The notes below the pieces were generated by a model. The model saw only the letters and a program-made list of their open reading frames with translations. It searched no databases and was not told the DNA's origin. A program made the translations under genes and the position numbers. DNA of 56,189 bases from an uncultured Massilia sp. (GTDB lineage Bacteria; Pseudomonadota; Gammaproteobacteria; Burkholderiales; Burkholderiaceae_D), in contig CAJYXO010000296.1 of assembly GCA_913778765.1 (NCBI GenBank), forward strand, positions 1 through 56,189. Direction: 5' to 3'. Shown one piece after another: positions 53,732 to 56,189 of the stretch (positions are counted from its first letter, which is position 1; each line of letters starts with the position of its first letter).

Positions 53732-55579
53732 TTACCAGGTCAGCTTCAGCGTGTACTTGCCGCTGGTCGAACCGGTGCCGCCGCTGTAGTACACCACGCG
53801 CACATAACGGGCCGAGGTCGTCGAACCAGTGTTGGCCGAGGTGGCGGTGTCGGCTGCGCCGGCGCCGTTCTCGCTGTACGACAGCAGGGTACCGGCGCTG
53901 TTGTAGATGTACAGGTCGTAGTCCGAGCCGGACGGCGGGGTCATGGTCGCGGTCAGGGTCTTACCGGCCGGCAGCTGGACCACGAAGTAGTCGGTGTCGG
54001 TGGTGCTGCCCATGTTGGCGTTGACCGTGGTGCCCGAGGTGGCCACGCTGTTGGCGGTGCTGATGGTGTTGTTCGACTCGGTTTCCGACATCGTCGTGCC
54101 GGTGCCGCCGCCGGTGCCGGTGCCGGCGGCAGCGTCCACTGCGGCCGAAGCGTCGACGATGCCGGCGCCGCAGCCCGAGCACGATGCCGGGAAGGCGCGT
54201 GCGCTCGACTTCAGCTTGGCTTCGACGTCGTCCGGGGTCAGGGCCGGGTTCTTCGCCAGCATCAGCGCGACCACGCCGGCCACGTGCGGGGTGGCCATCG
54301 AGGTGCCCATGTAGCCGGCGTAGTTGTCGGCGCCCGGGGTGGTGGTGCCGGCGTTCAGGGTCGACAGGATCGCCGCGCCGCTGTCGCCGCCCGGCGCCGC
54401 CACGTCGACGATGGTGCCGTAGTTCGAGTACGAAGCACGGCCGCCCGACTTGTTGGTGGCTGCCACCGCGATCACGCCCGAGCAGTTCGCCGGGCTGCTG
54501 TTGCTGGCGTTCTGCGCTTCGTTACCGGCTGCGACCACGACCACGGTGCCGCGCGAGCGGGCGCCGTTGATGGCGGTCTGGGTGGTGGTGTCGCAAGCGC
54601 CGCCGCCGCCCAGCGACATGTTGATCACCTGGGCACGGGCCGCGATGCTGGTCACGCCCGAGACGGTGCCGCCCGAGGCCCAGACGATGCCGTCGGCGAT
54701 GTCGGAGGTGTAGCCGCCGCACTGGCCCAGCACGCGCACCGGCACGACCTTGGCGCCGTAGGCGACGCCGGCCACGCCGATACCGTTGTTGGTGAGGGCG
54801 GCGATGGTGCCGGCCACGTGGGTGCCGTGCCAGCTCGAATTCGAGGCCGGCTCGCCGGCGCCGCACTGGCCCGCGGTGGTCCAGTCGCCCGGATCGCTGG
54901 CGTCGCTGTCGCGGGCGTTGCCGTCGTTCGAGATGGCAGTGTCCTTGATGAAGTCGTAGCCGGCCAGGATCTGGCCCTGCAGGTCGACGTGCGGACGGTA
55001 GCCGGTGTCGATCACGGCCACGCGGATGCCGGTGCCGGTCGATTTGTCCCAGGCCGCCGGCAGGCGCATGCCGCCGATGACATCGGTGTAGTCCCACTGC
55101 TGGCCGAAGTACGGATCGTTCGGGGTGAACATCGGCTTCATGATGCGGTCCGGCTCGGCGTACTCCACCGACGGATCGCTGGCCATCAGGTCGGCGGCGA
55201 GCCTGGCGGCTTCGGCCACCGTGACCTTGCGGTTCATCTGGATGACGCGGGCGCCGGTACCGATGGTGTGCAGTTCCTTCATCGTCAGGCTGAGCTTGCG
55301 GCCGACCTGGTCGACCACGGCCTTGCGCGATGCGGCCATCGGCGAAGCGGCTGCGGCACGGCTCAGGCCCTTGGCCACGGCCTTCGAGCCCGGAGCGGCC
55401 TCGTCCTTGTACTTCACGATCAGGCGATCGGTCTGGCTGGTGACGCCCACACCCTGCGCGGCGGATGCGGTTGCCATACCCACGGGAGCGCCGGCGTGAA
55501 CAGCGCTTGCGCCGAGGCCGATGACGGCTGCTGCGCACAGTTTCAAGACTGCCGGGTACATCGATTTCTGAGACTTCAT
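53732..55579 (-). CDS. Secreted subtilisin-like protease 2 (S8, with PPC domain)
   Basis: 615 residues. Signal peptide (about 1-29), I9-type propeptide (about 50-147; LIVKYKDEAAPG, YAEPDRIMKPMFTPNDP), subtilase domain with Asp191 (AVIDTGYRPH), His251 (SSWHGTHVAGT) and Ser427 (MGTSMATPHVAG), then a Gly/Thr linker (TGTGGGTGT) and a PPC-like domain ending GKYTLKLTW. The whole protein aligns with its downstream neighbour; it differs in the linker and C-terminal strands. It probably lies behind its own promoter in the long upstream gap. Confidence 0.95.
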   Translation of the reverse strand: MKSQKSMYPAVLKLCAAAVIGLGASAVHAGAPVGMATASAAQGVGVTSQTDRLIVKYKDEAAPGSKAVAKGLSRAAAASPMAASRKAVVDQVGRKLSLTMKELHTIGTGARVIQMNRKVTVAEAARLAADLMASDPSVEYAEPDRIMKPMFTPNDPYFGQQWDYTDVIGGMRLPAAWDKSTGTGIRVAVIDTGYRPHVDLQGQILAGYDFIKDTAISNDGNARDSDASDPGDWTTAGQCGAGEPASNSSWHGTHVAGTIAALTNNGIGVAGVAYGAKVVPVRVLGQCGGYTSDIADGIVWASGGTVSGVTSIAARAQVINMSLGGGGACDTTTQTAINGARSRGTVVVVAAGNEAQNASNSSPANCSGVIAVAATNKSGGRASYSNYGTIVDVAAPGGDSGAAILSTLNAGTTTPGADNYAGYMGTSMATPHVAGVVALMLAKNPALTPDDVEAKLKSSARAFPASCSGCGAGIVDASAAVDAAAGTGTGGGTGTTMSETESNNTISTANSVATSGTTVNANMGSTTDTDYFVVQLPAGKTLTATMTPPSGSDYDLYIYNSAGTLLSYSENGAGAADTATSANTGSTTSARYVRVVYYSGGTGSTSGKYTLKLTW

Positions 55580-55971
55580 GTTTCTTCCTTATTAGAAAAA
55601 CACAAAAGTTTGATTTTCCGCAAGCATGTCAAAGCTTCTGAATGCCTGAGATCTAGTTGTATCAACGTTGCTCTATGCAAGTTGATTGCCCGTCTGAAAG
55701 CGGACGAAGAAGAGTAGCGCGAAGAAAGAGTGGACGGGCAAATTTCACAATTGCTTGCGGCATCTTTACAACGAAAAGCCACAATTAGAAGTAAAAACCT
55801 ACTTTATTTGGCGAAAAATCAGCTCTGCAAAATAAGATCTTGCTAAAAAACCCGTTAAAACCGAGGAATCTTTATTCCTGCTCATCCACATTATTTAACA
55901 CATAGTTTTGATGTATATCAGATATATCTTAAAAATTTTGATGTTTGACCATACGTCGGCGCAATGAAAAA
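55580..55971. other. AT-rich intergenic region upstream of protease 2
   Basis: 392 bases, clearly poorer in GC than neighbouring genes. It must hold the protease-2 promoter. No gene and no strong hairpin is seen; it ends at the insertion sequence border. Confidence 0.5.
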
Positions 55972-56189
55972 GGCGCTGTTCGCATTAAGTGTGGAATCTT
56001 TTTGGCAAGCGCCCGGTCCAACGTCGACCTGAACCGTTGACGGAGGCGCCATGCAAGCACGACAGTTCGAGCAATTTCTCCAATGCCTGTCGAGCCTGAC
56101 ACGCCGCCAGCGTGAGCGCCTGCTGGCCTTGCTGCAATCTGCAGCCGGGCTCGACCGTGTGCTCGAGATCGTCGAACAGCCGGCCGCGC
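55972..56189 (+). mobile_element. Left end of an IS1595-type insertion sequence (cut by window edge)
   Basis: A candidate terminal repeat begins GGCGCTGTTCGCATTAAGTG at 55972 and precedes the transposase start by about 80 bases. The right end and target duplication are outside the window. Position and the N-terminal transposase sequence suggest the IS1595 family. Confidence 0.55.
56051..56189 (+). CDS. Transposase N terminus (IS1595-like), partial
   Basis: 46 codons from ATG 56051, with GGAGG a few bases upstream. The sequence MQARQFEQFLQCLSSLTRRQ and ERLLALLQSAAGLDRVLEIV is the helical N-terminal region typical of IS1595/ISXO2-type transposases, before their zinc-ribbon CPHC motifs, which lie beyond the window. 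The gene is truncated only by the window edge. Confidence 0.65.
   Translation, partial: MQARQFEQFLQCLSSLTRRQRERLLALLQSAAGLDRVLEIVEQPAA

Overview
The window looks like chromosome of a Massilia/Telluria-group member of the Oxalobacteraceae (Betaproteobacteria). The reasons are very high GC with strong codon bias, a proteobacterial GyrB, UvrA, SSB, RdgC and GTP-type PckG, a large TonB-dependent receptor, a double hybrid histidine kinase and a PHB-depolymerase-like secreted esterase. The genus is inferred from gene content and style; no search was run. I saw no tRNA, rRNA, CRISPR array or prophage.

Layout. 0-7 kb: 3' part of gyrB with its terminator, a small secreted protein, a TolA/TonB-like transducer, an acyltransferase-3 membrane protein, a collapsed 58-aa paralogue of a PHB depolymerase next to the full-length enzyme, and a truncated membrane-protein gene. 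7-12.7 kb: a HAD phosphatase, then a tightly overlapping operon marR - FUSC pump - DUF1656 - HlyD adaptor - NodT outer-membrane lipoprotein, which is a complete tripartite efflux system. 12.7-17 kb: a three-subunit molybdenum hydroxylase (PaoABC-like) in the opposite direction, preceded by a decayed rtcB. 17-21.5 kb: a lipoprotein, a PAP2 phosphatase, an IS5-type transposase fragment, folE, a membrane protein and nudC. 21.6-25.6 kb: a small glycan-type locus with a dimethylformamidase-like protein (behind a 19-codon coupled ORF), GT9, GT2 and DUF4254. 25.7-32.2 kb: an MFS transporter with a palindromic operator in its promoter, a 1273-aa hybrid kinase and an alpha/beta hydrolase. 32.4-37 kb: a secreted protein, ssb and uvrA (with a LexA box).

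37-44.7 kb is the most coherent accessory system. It holds a secreted cyanophycinase, a TonB-dependent receptor and an RpiR-family regulator on the minus strand. Divergent from them are an M14-like amidohydrolase of the succinylglutamate desuccinylase/aspartoacylase (CphZ/AotO-like) family and a YfcC-type permease. A perfect 17-bp palindrome lies between the two arms. Together they read as a cyanophycin (beta-Asp-Arg polymer) scavenging regulon: depolymerise outside the cytoplasm, import, hydrolyse to Asp and Arg.

44.8-56.2 kb: pckG, a D-2-hydroxyacid dehydrogenase, an unrecognised protein, a single-domain asparaginase, rdgC, dinB (LexA box touching the start codon), two tandem S8 proteases, and at the right edge the left end of an IS1595-type insertion sequence with the start of its transposase. 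Two families of short palindromic intergenic repeats are scattered across the window.
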